Origin: Planctomycetota bacterium
Lineage (GTDB): Bacteria; Planctomycetota; UBA1135; GCA-002686595
Direction of reading: 5' to 3'
NCBI GenBank assembly: GCA_002686595.1
Contig: NYXZ01000083.1
Span: 1 to 36,926 of the forward strand
Length of the DNA: 36,926 bases
In this document: positions 23,221-31,775 of the stretch, piece after piece
How the letters are laid out: every line of letters starts with the position of its first letter
Position numbering within the stretch: the first letter of the stretch is position 1
Program-made: the position numbers and the translations under genes
Notes under the pieces: model-generated
What the model was told of the DNA's origin: nothing
The model's database searches: none
Seen by the model: only the letters and a program-made list of their open reading frames with translations

Positions 23221-23538
23221 GGGCCTAAGGGGGTGAAGGGGCCAGAGAGTACAAGCCCACGGGGGCCCGGTGTAGGGTGAGGCTGGAGTGGGGTACGCGC
23301 CCGGGGGACGCACAGTTGGAGGATCGGCAGGCCCGGGGGCTGGACCGAACCCCTAATCCCGCCTGTCCGGGCCTGGACCGGGCCGTGGCGGCCCTGCAGA
23401 CTGCTCCCTGCGCGAGCCAACCCGCGGTCTCCGCAGCCGTAGGGCGGCGAGGCCGAGCAAGGCCCAGCCGCTCAATGGCCAGCCAGCCATGGCCAGCCAG
23501 CCAAGGCCAGCCCCCCATGGCCAGCCCATCAAGTCATC
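23221..23538. other. Divergent intergenic region without a gene
   Basis: A 318-base spacer between the thioredoxin-fold gene (minus) and the first MORN-repeat gene (plus). I found no convincing coding frame; the open frames here are short and Arg/Pro/Gly rich. It holds a four-unit tandem repeat just before the plus-strand start and must contain promoters for both sides, but none is clear. Confidence 0.5.
23475..23530. repeat. 14-bp tandem repeat, four units
   Basis: The unit ATGGCCAGCCAGCC is exact in units one and two (23475-23502); units three and four (23503-23530) differ at two to four bases. The array ends eight bases before the GTG start of the MORN-repeat lipoprotein. The in-frame-looking ATGs within it do not continue the downstream frame from unit to unit, since 14 is not a multiple of three. 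Confidence 0.75.
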
Positions 23539-24744
23539 GTGAACACCAAAACCCTGCATCCACTTAGATTGGCCGCGCCCGCGCACGGGTGGTTGCTCCT
23601 GGCTGTCCTGGCCGTTGCCTGTGGTCCCGAATCCGGCGTGGCGCCCGTGGGAGAGGGGCGAGAGCCTGTCAGGCCCGCGGCCCCCGGCCCCCAGGAGATG
23701 GTGGTGGACAGCGACGGGGATCTGCCGGTTACGGATTCTGGCGAGGCCGGGTCGCAGGCCCCGGGCGCGCCCTCGGCGCAGGAAAACACGGCGCCGGCCG
23801 CGGCCAGATCCGACGCAGGGGGGGATGCCAGAGGGGGGGATGTCATCGACGGTGTCCGGGTCGAGGTGCGCGAGGAATATTTTCCAAGCGGGCGGCCGCG
23901 GCGTCGGTTCAGCGTCCTGGCGGATGGGGAGGACGGGGCGCTTCCCAGGGAGCATGGTCCGGACCTGGCCTGGTTCGAGAGCACCCAGCAGCGTTGGGTG
24001 ATCAACTGGCGGCAGGGGCGGCGCGAGGGTCTTGAGCGGCGCTGGTACAAGAGCGGCAACCTGCGCTCCGAGGGAGATTATGTGAATGGTGACAAGGACG
24101 GCCTGTGGCGCCAGTGGTCAGATGGTGGCCAACCGCGCAGTGAACGCGGATGGAAACTCGGTCTGGCCCACGGGCCCTTCGTCGAGTGGTATCGGAGCGG
24201 GGAGAAGCGCACCGAAAGCGAGTTCAGCGAGGGGCTGCAGACTGGATTGCACAGGCAATACGGGCGCACGGGCCTCCTGCTTTTGGAAGAGACCTGGGAC
24301 GCGGGCGAGCGCCTTGGGCCGGTGCGCGCCTTTTTCCCCGAGAGCGAGCAGCTCAAGGCCAGGGGGATGTATCAGGCGGACCTGCGCGTCGGGCCGTGGG
24401 AGGAGTTTGCGGAAGATGGGCAGTTGCTCATGCGGGCCTCCTATGAGCTGGGCAAGCTGCATGGCCTCGAAGAGCGTTGGTCACCCGCTGGGAGCCTGGT
24501 CAGTCGCATCGAATACTCCGCGGGATTGGCCCAGGGCCTGACGGAGGGTTGGCATGAAAACGGCCAGCTGCAACAGCGGGGATACATGGTGGCGGGGCGA
24601 CGCGAGGGGCCTTGGACCTATTGGAAGGCGGCTGGCACGCTGGACTTGACCTTCAGCGGCATTTACGCCGATGATCGGCGCCAGGGAGCGTTGGAAGGGC
24701 AAGCCGAGGCCGGGAATGGTGACTCGGGCCTGGCGGGGGACTGA
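23539..24744 (+). CDS. MORN-repeat lipoprotein, paralogue 1
   Basis: A 401-residue protein starting with GTG at 23539. The N-terminus has a hydrophobic segment ending LAVAC (Cys28), so it is probably a lipoprotein. A low-complexity Gly/Pro/Ala segment (about 30-105) leads to about nine MORN_2-type (YwqK-like) units of about 23 residues, each with a pattern like GxWxxWxxxGxxRSEGxYxxGxxxG. The last unit ends in the same FSGIY segment found at the end of the next gene, so the two are paralogues. Such repeats form an extended beta structure used for binding; the YwqK antitoxin name given to this family in databases is not evidence for a toxin system, and no toxin gene is visible here. Confidence 0.8.
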   Translation: MNTKTLHPLRLAAPAHGWLLLAVLAVACGPESGVAPVGEGREPVRPAAPGPQEMVVDSDGDLPVTDSGEAGSQAPGAPSAQENTAPAAARSDAGGDARGGDVIDGVRVEVREEYFPSGRPRRRFSVLADGEDGALPREHGPDLAWFESTQQRWVINWRQGRREGLERRWYKSGNLRSEGDYVNGDKDGLWRQWSDGGQPRSERGWKLGLAHGPFVEWYRSGEKRTESEFSEGLQTGLHRQYGRTGLLLLEETWDAGERLGPVRAFFPESEQLKARGMYQADLRVGPWEEFAEDGQLLMRASYELGKLHGLEERWSPAGSLVSRIEYSAGLAQGLTEGWHENGQLQQRGYMVAGRREGPWTYWKAAGTLDLTFSGIYADDRRQGALEGQAEAGNGDSGLAGD

Positions 24745-24861
24745 AGGACAGGGCGTGGAATACCGAAGAGTGGGAACCACCGGAGCCGTCCTGGGCTCCA
24801 AGAATCTGTCGGAAGACACCTCGGCAAAATGCGGGGACGAGCCGCGGCGGGCCTGCGCCGA

Positions 24862-24870
24862 TGCTATTCT
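24862..24870 (+). promoter_or_regulatory. Candidate extended -10 for MORN paralogue 2
   Basis: TGCTATTCT is an extended -10 (TG-n-TATTCT) in the 146-base spacer between the two MORN genes. It would start transcription near 24877, giving a very short leader before the ATG at 24891. No -35 is evident, which is usual for extended -10 promoters. Confidence 0.35.
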
Positions 24871-24890
24871 CCCGCGCTAAACACTGAATC

Positions 24891-25841
24891 ATGATTATCC
24901 CCATCCTCATCTATCTCGTCCCGCTTGCGGGCTTTGGTGCCGCTCCAACTGTCAGGGGCACATTGACAGAACACTCCTTGGCTGCGAGCAGTGCCCTCCA
25001 GGCACCAGCGGAGGGCTCTGCGCGGCAGGAGACCCAACGCGAGGTGACATTCTACCACGGGAACGGCGCCAAGGCGCGTGAGGGCCTGTTGGTGGACGGG
25101 CGCCGCGAGGGTCATTGGCGGGGCTGGCACGCCAATGGCAAGCCGGCCTGGGCCGGTGGCTTTTCTGGCTACCGGCGCACGGGGACTTGGCTCTTTTACG
25201 ACGAGCAGGGAGAGCGGGAGAGTTCCGGTGACTTTGTGAACGGGACGCGCAGCGGGGCCTGGACGAGTTGGTACCCCGACGGCAAACGCAAGTCCGTGGT
25301 GGCTTGGGAAGCGGGCAATCGCAGCGGTCCGGTTTCCTTCTGGGCCGCCGGTGGCGAGAAGGAAAAGGAAGGCTTCAAGACCTTTGGTATCAAGACAGGC
25401 GCCTGGATCCAATACCACCAGAACGGGGAGAAGCTCTCCGAGGGCGAGTACGCCCTGGGGAAAAAGAATGGATCCTGGACTCGCTACTACGCCACGGGCA
25501 CTCGCGAGTGGGAAGGCCCCTTTGTGGATGACAAGGAACAGGGCCTGTGGACTCGGTGGTTCGCCAACGGCCAGCTGGAGGCCGTGGGTTCCTATGAAAA
25601 GGGCGGCCAAACGGGCTTGTGGGTGGGCTACCACAAGAATGGCCAGAAGCGCTATGAGGGGGAGTTGTTTGGTCCCAATCGCATCGGGCCTTGGGTGTTC
25701 TGGCACCAGAATGGGCAGAAGCAGTCCGAGGGGGAGTTCGTCGCCGGTAAGCGAGAGGGACCCTGGCGGGGGTGGACGCGCGCCGGGGATGATGATCAGG
25801 AATTCAGCGGGATCTACTTGGGCGGGGAGCGGGTGCAGTGA
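24891..25841 (+). CDS. MORN-repeat exported protein, paralogue 2
   Basis: A 316-residue protein with a short signal peptide (MIIPILIYLVPLAGFGAAP). From about residue 50 to the end it consists of nine to ten MORN_2/YwqK-like units of 23 residues (for example GSWTRYYATGTREWEGPFVDD and GPWVFWHQNGQKQSEGEFVAG). It ends with an FSGIY segment like the preceding gene. Compared with paralogue 1 it lacks the lipobox and the long low-complexity linker, so it may be released instead of lipid-anchored. The TGA overlaps the next ATG by one base (TGATG), which suggests translational coupling with the unknown exported protein. Confidence 0.8.
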   Translation: MIIPILIYLVPLAGFGAAPTVRGTLTEHSLAASSALQAPAEGSARQETQREVTFYHGNGAKAREGLLVDGRREGHWRGWHANGKPAWAGGFSGYRRTGTWLFYDEQGERESSGDFVNGTRSGAWTSWYPDGKRKSVVAWEAGNRSGPVSFWAAGGEKEKEGFKTFGIKTGAWIQYHQNGEKLSEGEYALGKKNGSWTRYYATGTREWEGPFVDDKEQGLWTRWFANGQLEAVGSYEKGGQTGLWVGYHKNGQKRYEGELFGPNRIGPWVFWHQNGQKQSEGEFVAGKREGPWRGWTRAGDDDQEFSGIYLGGERVQ

Positions 25842-26965
25842 TGTTGACAACCCTTTGCCTTTTGACCCTGTCTCCTTTTGTGTCCGCGACCGGCGTGGAG
25901 ACGGGTACAACCTTGAACGCCACTGGTGAGGATCCCGCGATCCTGGCGGAAGAGCCGCGTCTCGCCCCGAAAGCGGGCAGTGCCGTCCTGCGCCGGATCG
26001 AAATAGAGCACGCCCTGACCCTGGAGCAGATGGTCTTCCGCGTCGGCGAGGATCAGGAGATCATGCCGGGGACCATGTCCCTGGCCAGTGCCCTGAAACT
26101 CGATCTGCACGATGAGTACCGTGCCCTGGATGGGGAGCGGTTGCTCAACCTGAGGCGTTCAGCGGATGCCGTGCACTTCACCGGTGACCTGACGATTACG
26201 GTCCCGGCTGCCGCGGGCCAGGCGCGGCGCCTCGATACGCGCAGTTTGGACAAACGCAGCTCCTTGGAGGGCAAGAGCGTGGTGTTCGAACGGGCCGCGG
26301 CGGGGGAATTCGGGCGGCACTTCGATGCCCAGGAGGGATCGGAGGAGGCCCTGCGGCACTTGGCCTGGGATCTGGACATGAGCGCTTTCCTGCCTCCGGG
26401 GCCCGTGCTGCCGGGGGATAGTTGGGATGTGCCCGTGGCCGCCCTGGTGGATGTGGTGGCTCCCGGCGGTAGCTGGCCCCTGCCCAGGGGCCGGGCGGAT
26501 GACGCCATGTTCCACCGTTCCGTGACCTCCGGCATGGGTGGGGGCCTGGAAGAGGCCTTCGGCGGTGTGGAGGACGGATTGCTGCGCATGACCTGGCGTG
26601 GCAGGGGCAGTGGTGAAAACGCCCATCTGGGCCTGATGGATATGGAGCTGCACCTGCGCCTGGCCAAGGTGCAAACCAAACTGGCCGCCGCGCAGCAAAC
26701 CGCTCGCGAGCGCCTGTCGAATGTGCGCATTGTGAACGCCTCCCTCTCCTTGGATTTGGAGGGTAGTGGCGTCCTGACCTGGGACATGACCGCTGGCCGG
26801 CTGGCGGCGTTTTCATTGGACGGACGCCAGCGCGTGCGCATGCGCATCGTCACCCAACGGGGTGATGAGGAGCAGCGCGAACAGACCCTGCAGATGGCGG
26901 GCAGCCTTTCCTCGCGCGTCAGCACGCAGGCGGCAGAGCCGCGTCCGACTCCTGGACCGCGCTAG
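25841..26965 (+). CDS. Exported protein of unknown function
   Basis: A 374-residue protein starting at the ATG at 25841, overlapping the TGA of the MORN paralogue by one base. It has a signal peptide (about 1-17, ending near FVSA). The mature part is mixed alpha/beta: an early IEIEHALTLEQMVFRV strand-helix, LDLHDEYRALDGERLLNLRR, a central DSWDVPVAALVDVVAPGG and a later long helix rich in Ala/Gln/Arg. I recognise no family. Its tail (RPTPGPR) is low complexity. The TAG stop lies 14 bases before dispersed-repeat copy B. Probably it works with the MORN proteins in the cell envelope, judged only from the gene order. Confidence 0.65.
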   Translation: MLTTLCLLTLSPFVSATGVETGTTLNATGEDPAILAEEPRLAPKAGSAVLRRIEIEHALTLEQMVFRVGEDQEIMPGTMSLASALKLDLHDEYRALDGERLLNLRRSADAVHFTGDLTITVPAAAGQARRLDTRSLDKRSSLEGKSVVFERAAAGEFGRHFDAQEGSEEALRHLAWDLDMSAFLPPGPVLPGDSWDVPVAALVDVVAPGGSWPLPRGRADDAMFHRSVTSGMGGGLEEAFGGVEDGLLRMTWRGRGSGENAHLGLMDMELHLRLAKVQTKLAAAQQTARERLSNVRIVNASLSLDLEGSGVLTWDMTAGRLAAFSLDGRQRVRMRIVTQRGDEEQREQTLQMAGSLSSRVSTQAAEPRPTPGPR

Positions 26966-26978
26966 GTTCTGACCCCGG

Positions 26979-27144
26979 GGAGCCAGTCCCAAAACTCCCT
27001 GCTACGGCAAAGCCATCGGCAGCGGCGCCGCCGACGGCGGCGCCAAGCTGGCCGGCGCTGGCTCAACGGCCCTACAGGTCCGCTTCCGCCGTCTTGCCTT
27101 CCTTGCCGCGCCGCCGCTGGCTGCGCCTCGCGACGGGACTTAGG
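26979..27144 (-). repeat. Dispersed repeat, copy B (inverted, diverged)
   Basis: On the minus strand this unit runs from TAAGTCCCGTCGCGAGGCG to GTAGCAGGGAGTTTTGGGACTGGCTCC and aligns with copy A at 19328-19487, with a six-base gap and scattered substitutions. The terminal sequences differ from copy A: the flanks read GTTCTGACCCC on the left and GTTCTGTCCC (inverted) on the right. The right one also encodes the conserved-looking FCP end of the matrixin, so it may not belong to the element. The unit lies between two converging genes. Confidence 0.65.
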
Positions 27145-28489
27145 GACAGAACTGAACTTCCAGGCCGTTGGTGAGGCCCACGCCAAAGGTGTCCCCGGGA
27201 TCCTCGAACCACACTTGGTAGTAGCGCGTGGTGCCCAAGAGGGCCGCGTCCACCGGCACCGGAAGTTCGGCGATCCCCACGAAGTTGAACTGGAAGAGGG
27301 TCTCGCGCACGAAGGGCGGTGCGACATGGACCGTGCCGCCGAAAAGTGGCAGGGACATGGGGGCTGGGCCGGAGAAGAGCACGCCCCAGCCGTTCATGGT
27401 GCCGTTGTAGACATCGAGTACCAGATCGTCGGTGACCGCGCTGCCGTAACCGCGGGCGCTCAAGATCGGTGTGGAACCGAAGGATGTGGTCTTGGCGGCA
27501 CCGTAGGCGCTGGGGCTGGCGCAGGGTTCCCTGGCCGGATCGAAGGGAAAGGGATTGGAGAGGGCGGCGTGGTCGAGGCCGGCGCGCTTGACGAGCAGGT
27601 CGCCGGGGCCGGCGGCGTTGGGAATTGTGACGCTCAAGGAAGTGCCGCCGCCACTTGAGGCCAGGCCGCTGACGGCCAGGGGCGTGCCGTCGCCGCCGGG
27701 GGCCGCGGGGGTGAACCAAACCTCGTTGCCCACCGTGTCGAAGTTGGCTCCGCTGATGGTCAGGGTGTCGCCGGAGAGCGTGTAGGTTTCGATGTGCGGC
27801 TTATCGGTGGCCTTGACGCCGTAGAGATACTGGATCCCCGCCTGGTCATCGGGCTCGATGCTGCGCATGGGGATGTAGTGATTGGAAGAGAGCGTGGCCA
27901 TGGTGGCCCCGGCCACGGTGCTGTGCCCCAGGCCCAGGGCGTGACCGAACTCGTGCGTGGCGATGCCTTGAATGTCGGCGTGTTCACTGCCGCCGATGAT
28001 CTCCCCCGGGCCGTCGTGCCACACGGTGGGATCCTGAAAGAAGCGGATGCGCCAACCGTCGGCGATGGGCAGTTCCGTGTAGGCCAAGGTGCCGCCGCCA
28101 TAGGAATCTATCTGCGAGATGATGTTGGCGTTGGTGTTGCCAATGATGTCGGCCTGGCCCTGGAAGGAGGGGTCGAAGTTGGCTCCGCCGGAACCGATGT
28201 CGAAGGGCTGGTGGGGATCGCCGCCACCGTCGCCGTGTAGTTCGCTGGACCATTCGACGCAGGCTTTCCAGATGGCCAGCACCGCGCCGCTGGCACCGGG
28301 GAAGTTGAGGTCCGCGTCGGTGTTGTCGTTGGCCTCGGCGTCGGAGAAGTTGTTGTAGACGCGGAAGTCGCGCTGGGAGAGGTCCAGCTCTCCGCCGAGC
28401 AGGGTCCAGGCCCGAGTGCGGGTGGGCAGGACCAGCCCCAGGGCGCCGATGAGCGTGACCAGGGCTAACAGGGAGCGGCGAAGGTTCAT
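27140..28489 (-). CDS. Secreted matrixin-type metalloprotease (M10-like)
   Basis: A 449-residue protein with a signal peptide (about 1-27, ending near TRAWT). The catalytic domain (about 30-230) has the metzincin zinc motif HEFGHALGLGHS (HExxHxxGxxH) and a following Met-turn candidate (IPMRS), as in matrixins. Residues about 235-315 form an IPT/TIG-like beta domain (ETYTLSGDTLTISGANFD). The C-terminal about 130 residues end RYYQVWFEDPGD...LEVQFCP, a type of C-terminus I recall on many secreted proteins of some marine planctomycetes. The ATG at 28489 is chosen over in-frame upstream codons because it directly precedes the signal. The TAA stop sits on the edge of repeat copy B. It should act outside the cell on proteins. 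Confidence 0.85.
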   Translation of the reverse strand: MNLRRSLLALVTLIGALGLVLPTRTRAWTLLGGELDLSQRDFRVYNNFSDAEANDNTDADLNFPGASGAVLAIWKACVEWSSELHGDGGGDPHQPFDIGSGGANFDPSFQGQADIIGNTNANIISQIDSYGGGTLAYTELPIADGWRIRFFQDPTVWHDGPGEIIGGSEHADIQGIATHEFGHALGLGHSTVAGATMATLSSNHYIPMRSIEPDDQAGIQYLYGVKATDKPHIETYTLSGDTLTISGANFDTVGNEVWFTPAAPGGDGTPLAVSGLASSGGGTSLSVTIPNAAGPGDLLVKRAGLDHAALSNPFPFDPAREPCASPSAYGAAKTTSFGSTPILSARGYGSAVTDDLVLDVYNGTMNGWGVLFSGPAPMSLPLFGGTVHVAPPFVRETLFQFNFVGIAELPVPVDAALLGTTRYYQVWFEDPGDTFGVGLTNGLEVQFCP

Positions 28490-28672
28490 GGGATCGTGTT
28501 TGCGGGGCGTTCTCTTCTGACGGGCCAAGGGACCTGACGGTTCCGGCGCCCAAGTCTGGCCCGTGGCGCACAGTGCCTTCCGGCGCCTCTACAGAAGCCT
28601 ACCCCGGTAAACGAGCCCGGGGGCAAAAAGCCGGTGGAGTTGCGCGGGATTCGCGCTGCGGGTCCGGAATCG

Positions 28673-31642
28673 CTATTCGGAGCGCCCCAGGGCCTGTAGG
28701 TGACCCAGGAACCCAGCCCAGTTTCCCGCATCATCGCGCGCTGGAGGCTTAGCCCGGCGGCCCACACCGGCGGCCAGTTCACGCAGGTCGGCGGCACCTT
28801 CTCCGTAGCTCAAGGCGCGCTGAAGGAAGCGATTGTCGAGGCCGCTGCCCTGAATGCCCTCGGATAACAGGGCAGCCCAGGCCAGGGCTTCCAGGCCGTA
28901 GAGCGTTTCCACCTCCGGTGCCACCGCCTCGGTCGGCAGATCCCAATCAGATCCATCTTCAGCAGGCCCGAAGGCCGCGTCTCTGGGATCAGCCGGAGCC
29001 ACGGCGAAGGCGCGGGCGGGACCGCGCTTTTCTCCTTGGGCAGCCAGTTGCCAGGGTGGGCCGAAGAACAGGTAATCCACCGCTCGCAATGCCAGCGAAC
29101 GCAGGGCCTCCGAGAGACCCGGTGCTTGCCCCTCGAAGACCGAGGCGTCCAGGCAACGCAGGCCGTGGACCAAGAGCAGGGACTCGAAGCTCTGGGCTCC
29201 CGCATGGCTGCCGTCTGGGAAGAACTTGCTGTTCACTTGACGCTGGATGATGCCAGTGGGCATGGCCAAGCGGGGCAGGGCCGCGCCCAGGCGACGGAAC
29301 CAACGGGCGCTGTCGCGCCGCCAGGCGGGGCTGCCCAGGGAATAGGCACTGCACGTGGCGTCGATCCCCCAGGCCAGCTCCCGTCCCACCTGGGCTCCAC
29401 CCTGGCGGCGCTTGTGCGCCAATGCTTCCAGTTCGTACAAGGGCAGGGGCGGCGGCCAGGGCTTGGACTCCTGGCGCTCGATGCGTTCCGCGGCGCGGGT
29501 CGCCCTTTCCCTGGCCTGTTCCTTTTGCTTGGCCTGTCTGGCCAGCTCCCGTGGGCTGGGTGGGGTAGGGGGCTTAGGCGGCCCACGGAGTTCCGGTTCT
29601 GCGCCCTGCTCTCTTGGCTCTAGTCCTGCTCCAGCTTCTTCGGGATTCTCCTCGACCTGATCCCGCTCGACTCCATCAACCTCGGGCTCTGGTCTTGTCG
29701 GGTCCAGACCCTCGTGCACCATCAGCCGATAGAGTTCCGCACTGAGTAGGAGATCGTCCTTGGCCAGGGCGTCGTTACCAAGCCAGGCCAGGGCCTGGGC
29801 GAATTTTGTGTAGCGCGCCAGGTGCTGGCCGTCATGGGGCATCCAGGCCAAGAGGTTCTTGTCTGTGTTTTCCACCGCGCCGCCAGCCAGATACCCGTTG
29901 CCGAGATCGTATTCAGGCCGTCGATTTGCTTGAACGGCCGCCTTGGCTTGCACCGAGGCCTGTGGTCCACCAAGGCACGGCAGTTTCTGGCTCGGCGGGG
30001 AGCCCAGGACCGTGGAGCGGTACTTGACCTTGACCAGCCCTCTCTCGTTGACCCATTGGCGAAAGCCCACGGGCTCACCGCGCCAGTCGTAGAGGGCCTG
30101 GGGCTGGCGGCAGGTGTTCATGCGGTGCAGGAGCTCCAGCCGCCGGTATCCGTCCTGGGAAGCGCTGCCCGCCACCCGCGCTCCTCCGATCGTGTCGATG
30201 GCAAAGCCCCCGGTGACGCCCTGGTACTTTCTGAACCAGGGGTGGGCCCAACCCATGACCGTTGCCGAGACGGAATCGGCGCCGGCCTGGCCCGTTGCCA
30301 GGAGCGTTGTCAGGGATTCCAGCGCTTTTCCATCCGCGGAGCGGGCCCCACCCGCCCCGCGTCCCCCCGGGCCGCGATAGAAGTCCCAGTCAGCCAGGAT
30401 GGTGCGCTGGGGACCGAAGTTGGCGGTGGATGGATTCTGCCAGGACCAGAGGCCGGCGCGCGCCAAGGGGAAAGCCAGGCCGGCCGCTCCGACAGCTCCG
30501 CTTGTTCCGCTTACCCCGCGTGCCCCGCCTACCAATGGGGCTTGGGATTCCTCCAACGCAGTCGGATCGAGGGGGACCAGTTCCAGGCGGCGGGTGAACT
30601 GACCGCGGGGCCCGATCATGTGCAGGGGGCGTTGGCCGTTTTTCCGCGCCGGCAAGGGCAGAACAAGGGGCACCACCACTTCGTCCCCTTCCAGGCGCGC
30701 CTGTCCGAAAAACGGATCGCGTACCCGCGGCAGAGCGGTCCAGCCCCGGGGTAGCACCAGCTCCAGGCTGTCGAAGTAGACCAGACCCAGTGGTGTCTCA
30801 AGCGGATGGGGTGCCCCGGCGCCGGAACTGTGACCGTTGTGGATGCGCAGGTCCAGGGAGATCCGTTCCTCGTCGGCGTATTCGGTGATGTAGGCGTGGA
30901 CACCGAAGAGATGGGGAAGGGGTGGGGCGATGGTGGCGAAGCGCCGCCTGGGGCGGAACGGGACCTCGCACACCAATGTGCCGTAGGTGCGGGTTTGGCG
31001 CAGGTAGCGGCCACTTTTCAGAACCTGGCGGCTGCCGAATCCGGCGTCGAGTTCGCTGCCGCGCAGGTTGAGTTCATAGGGATGGCCAAACGTGTCGCGT
31101 GCCCGCAGGCGCGGCGTGCCCGGGCCGCGCGGCGCCAGCAACTCGGCGACGGCGTGGGGGATGTCCGGGGCCTCCACCGTGGGGGCCGGGCGCGTGACCA
31201 GCGTGAAGCGTTGGCGATCGGTTTTGCCTCGATCCTTCTCAGCAGTCCCAATGGAAACCTGTTGACCGCTGACGCGGGCTATGACTTCCAGCACATCGGC
31301 CTCGCCGTTCGGGGCGCGGGAGACGATGGCGACTTGCACCGGCAGGGCCTGGCCGCCGGGGCCGTCGAGAATGTGAAAGGGACTTTGGCCGTCCTCCCGC
31401 GGATAGGTGCCCGGGGGCACGGGCAGGCAGCCGTGCAGGAGAAAAGTCTGCGCGTCGACGGCCTCGGTTTCGAGCAGGGCCACGCGTCGGGGCTTGGCGC
31501 GCTCTTTCTGTTGCTGCTGCGTGGCATCCAAGTCCTGGGGCCCGGCCTGATCGGCAAGCCGCCCCTGACCGAGTGCGGCGGAGCAGGGGCTGGCGGCCAG
31601 GGCGCAGAAACAGAACGCGGTGAGAAGTGGGCTGCGGCGCAT
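28673..31642 (-). CDS. Large exported protein of unknown function
   Basis: A 989-residue protein starting at the ATG at 31642, with a signal peptide (RRSPLLTAFCFCALAASPCSA). The first half (about 60-420) is beta-rich, with segments such as VALLETEAVDAQTFLLHG and FGVHAYITEYADEERISLDLRIHNG. A Gly/Ala-rich stretch follows. The middle contains many aromatic positions (GPQRTILADWDFYRGPGG, WAHPWFRKYQG, YDWRGEPVGFRQW) and could be a carbohydrate-active or all-alpha domain. A charged segment near residues 700-750 (PRELARQAKQKEQARERATRA) is a likely coiled coil, and the C-terminal part is helical. I recognise no family or catalytic motif. It is 183 bases upstream of the matrixin gene on the same strand; that spacer shows nothing recognisable. 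Confidence 0.7.
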   Translation of the reverse strand: MRRSPLLTAFCFCALAASPCSAALGQGRLADQAGPQDLDATQQQQKERAKPRRVALLETEAVDAQTFLLHGCLPVPPGTYPREDGQSPFHILDGPGGQALPVQVAIVSRAPNGEADVLEVIARVSGQQVSIGTAEKDRGKTDRQRFTLVTRPAPTVEAPDIPHAVAELLAPRGPGTPRLRARDTFGHPYELNLRGSELDAGFGSRQVLKSGRYLRQTRTYGTLVCEVPFRPRRRFATIAPPLPHLFGVHAYITEYADEERISLDLRIHNGHSSGAGAPHPLETPLGLVYFDSLELVLPRGWTALPRVRDPFFGQARLEGDEVVVPLVLPLPARKNGQRPLHMIGPRGQFTRRLELVPLDPTALEESQAPLVGGARGVSGTSGAVGAAGLAFPLARAGLWSWQNPSTANFGPQRTILADWDFYRGPGGRGAGGARSADGKALESLTTLLATGQAGADSVSATVMGWAHPWFRKYQGVTGGFAIDTIGGARVAGSASQDGYRRLELLHRMNTCRQPQALYDWRGEPVGFRQWVNERGLVKVKYRSTVLGSPPSQKLPCLGGPQASVQAKAAVQANRRPEYDLGNGYLAGGAVENTDKNLLAWMPHDGQHLARYTKFAQALAWLGNDALAKDDLLLSAELYRLMVHEGLDPTRPEPEVDGVERDQVEENPEEAGAGLEPREQGAEPELRGPPKPPTPPSPRELARQAKQKEQARERATRAAERIERQESKPWPPPLPLYELEALAHKRRQGGAQVGRELAWGIDATCSAYSLGSPAWRRDSARWFRRLGAALPRLAMPTGIIQRQVNSKFFPDGSHAGAQSFESLLLVHGLRCLDASVFEGQAPGLSEALRSLALRAVDYLFFGPPWQLAAQGEKRGPARAFAVAPADPRDAAFGPAEDGSDWDLPTEAVAPEVETLYGLEALAWAALLSEGIQGSGLDNRFLQRALSYGEGAADLRELAAGVGRRAKPPARDDAGNWAGFLGHLQALGRSE

Positions 31643-31763
31643 GACCCTATCCTGCCCCCGTCCGCAGGCCGGATCCACCACCGGTTCCAGCGCTGGTTCC
31701 AACACGGCTCATACCTCGATTTCCAGCACGGGCCCGCGCCTCGCATGGCCCGCCTCCCCTTCC

Positions 31764-31769
31764 TATCCT
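31764..31769 (+). promoter_or_regulatory. Candidate -10 giving a leaderless aminotransferase mRNA
   Basis: TATCCT ends six bases before the ATG at 31776, so transcription would start on or next to the first base of the start codon. This is in the 133-base divergent spacer with the large exported protein gene. No clear -35 is visible. A GGGG just before the ATG is an alternative ribosome-binding signal if the message starts further upstream. Confidence 0.3.
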
Positions 31770-31775
31770 CTGGGG

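Noticed and set aside
23475-23530. CRISPR array
   Set aside because: The 14-base units are directly adjacent with no spacers.
23539-25841. Toxin-antitoxin system
   Set aside because: MORN_2 proteins are often labelled YwqK-type antitoxins in databases, but both proteins here carry export signals and no toxin gene is adjacent.
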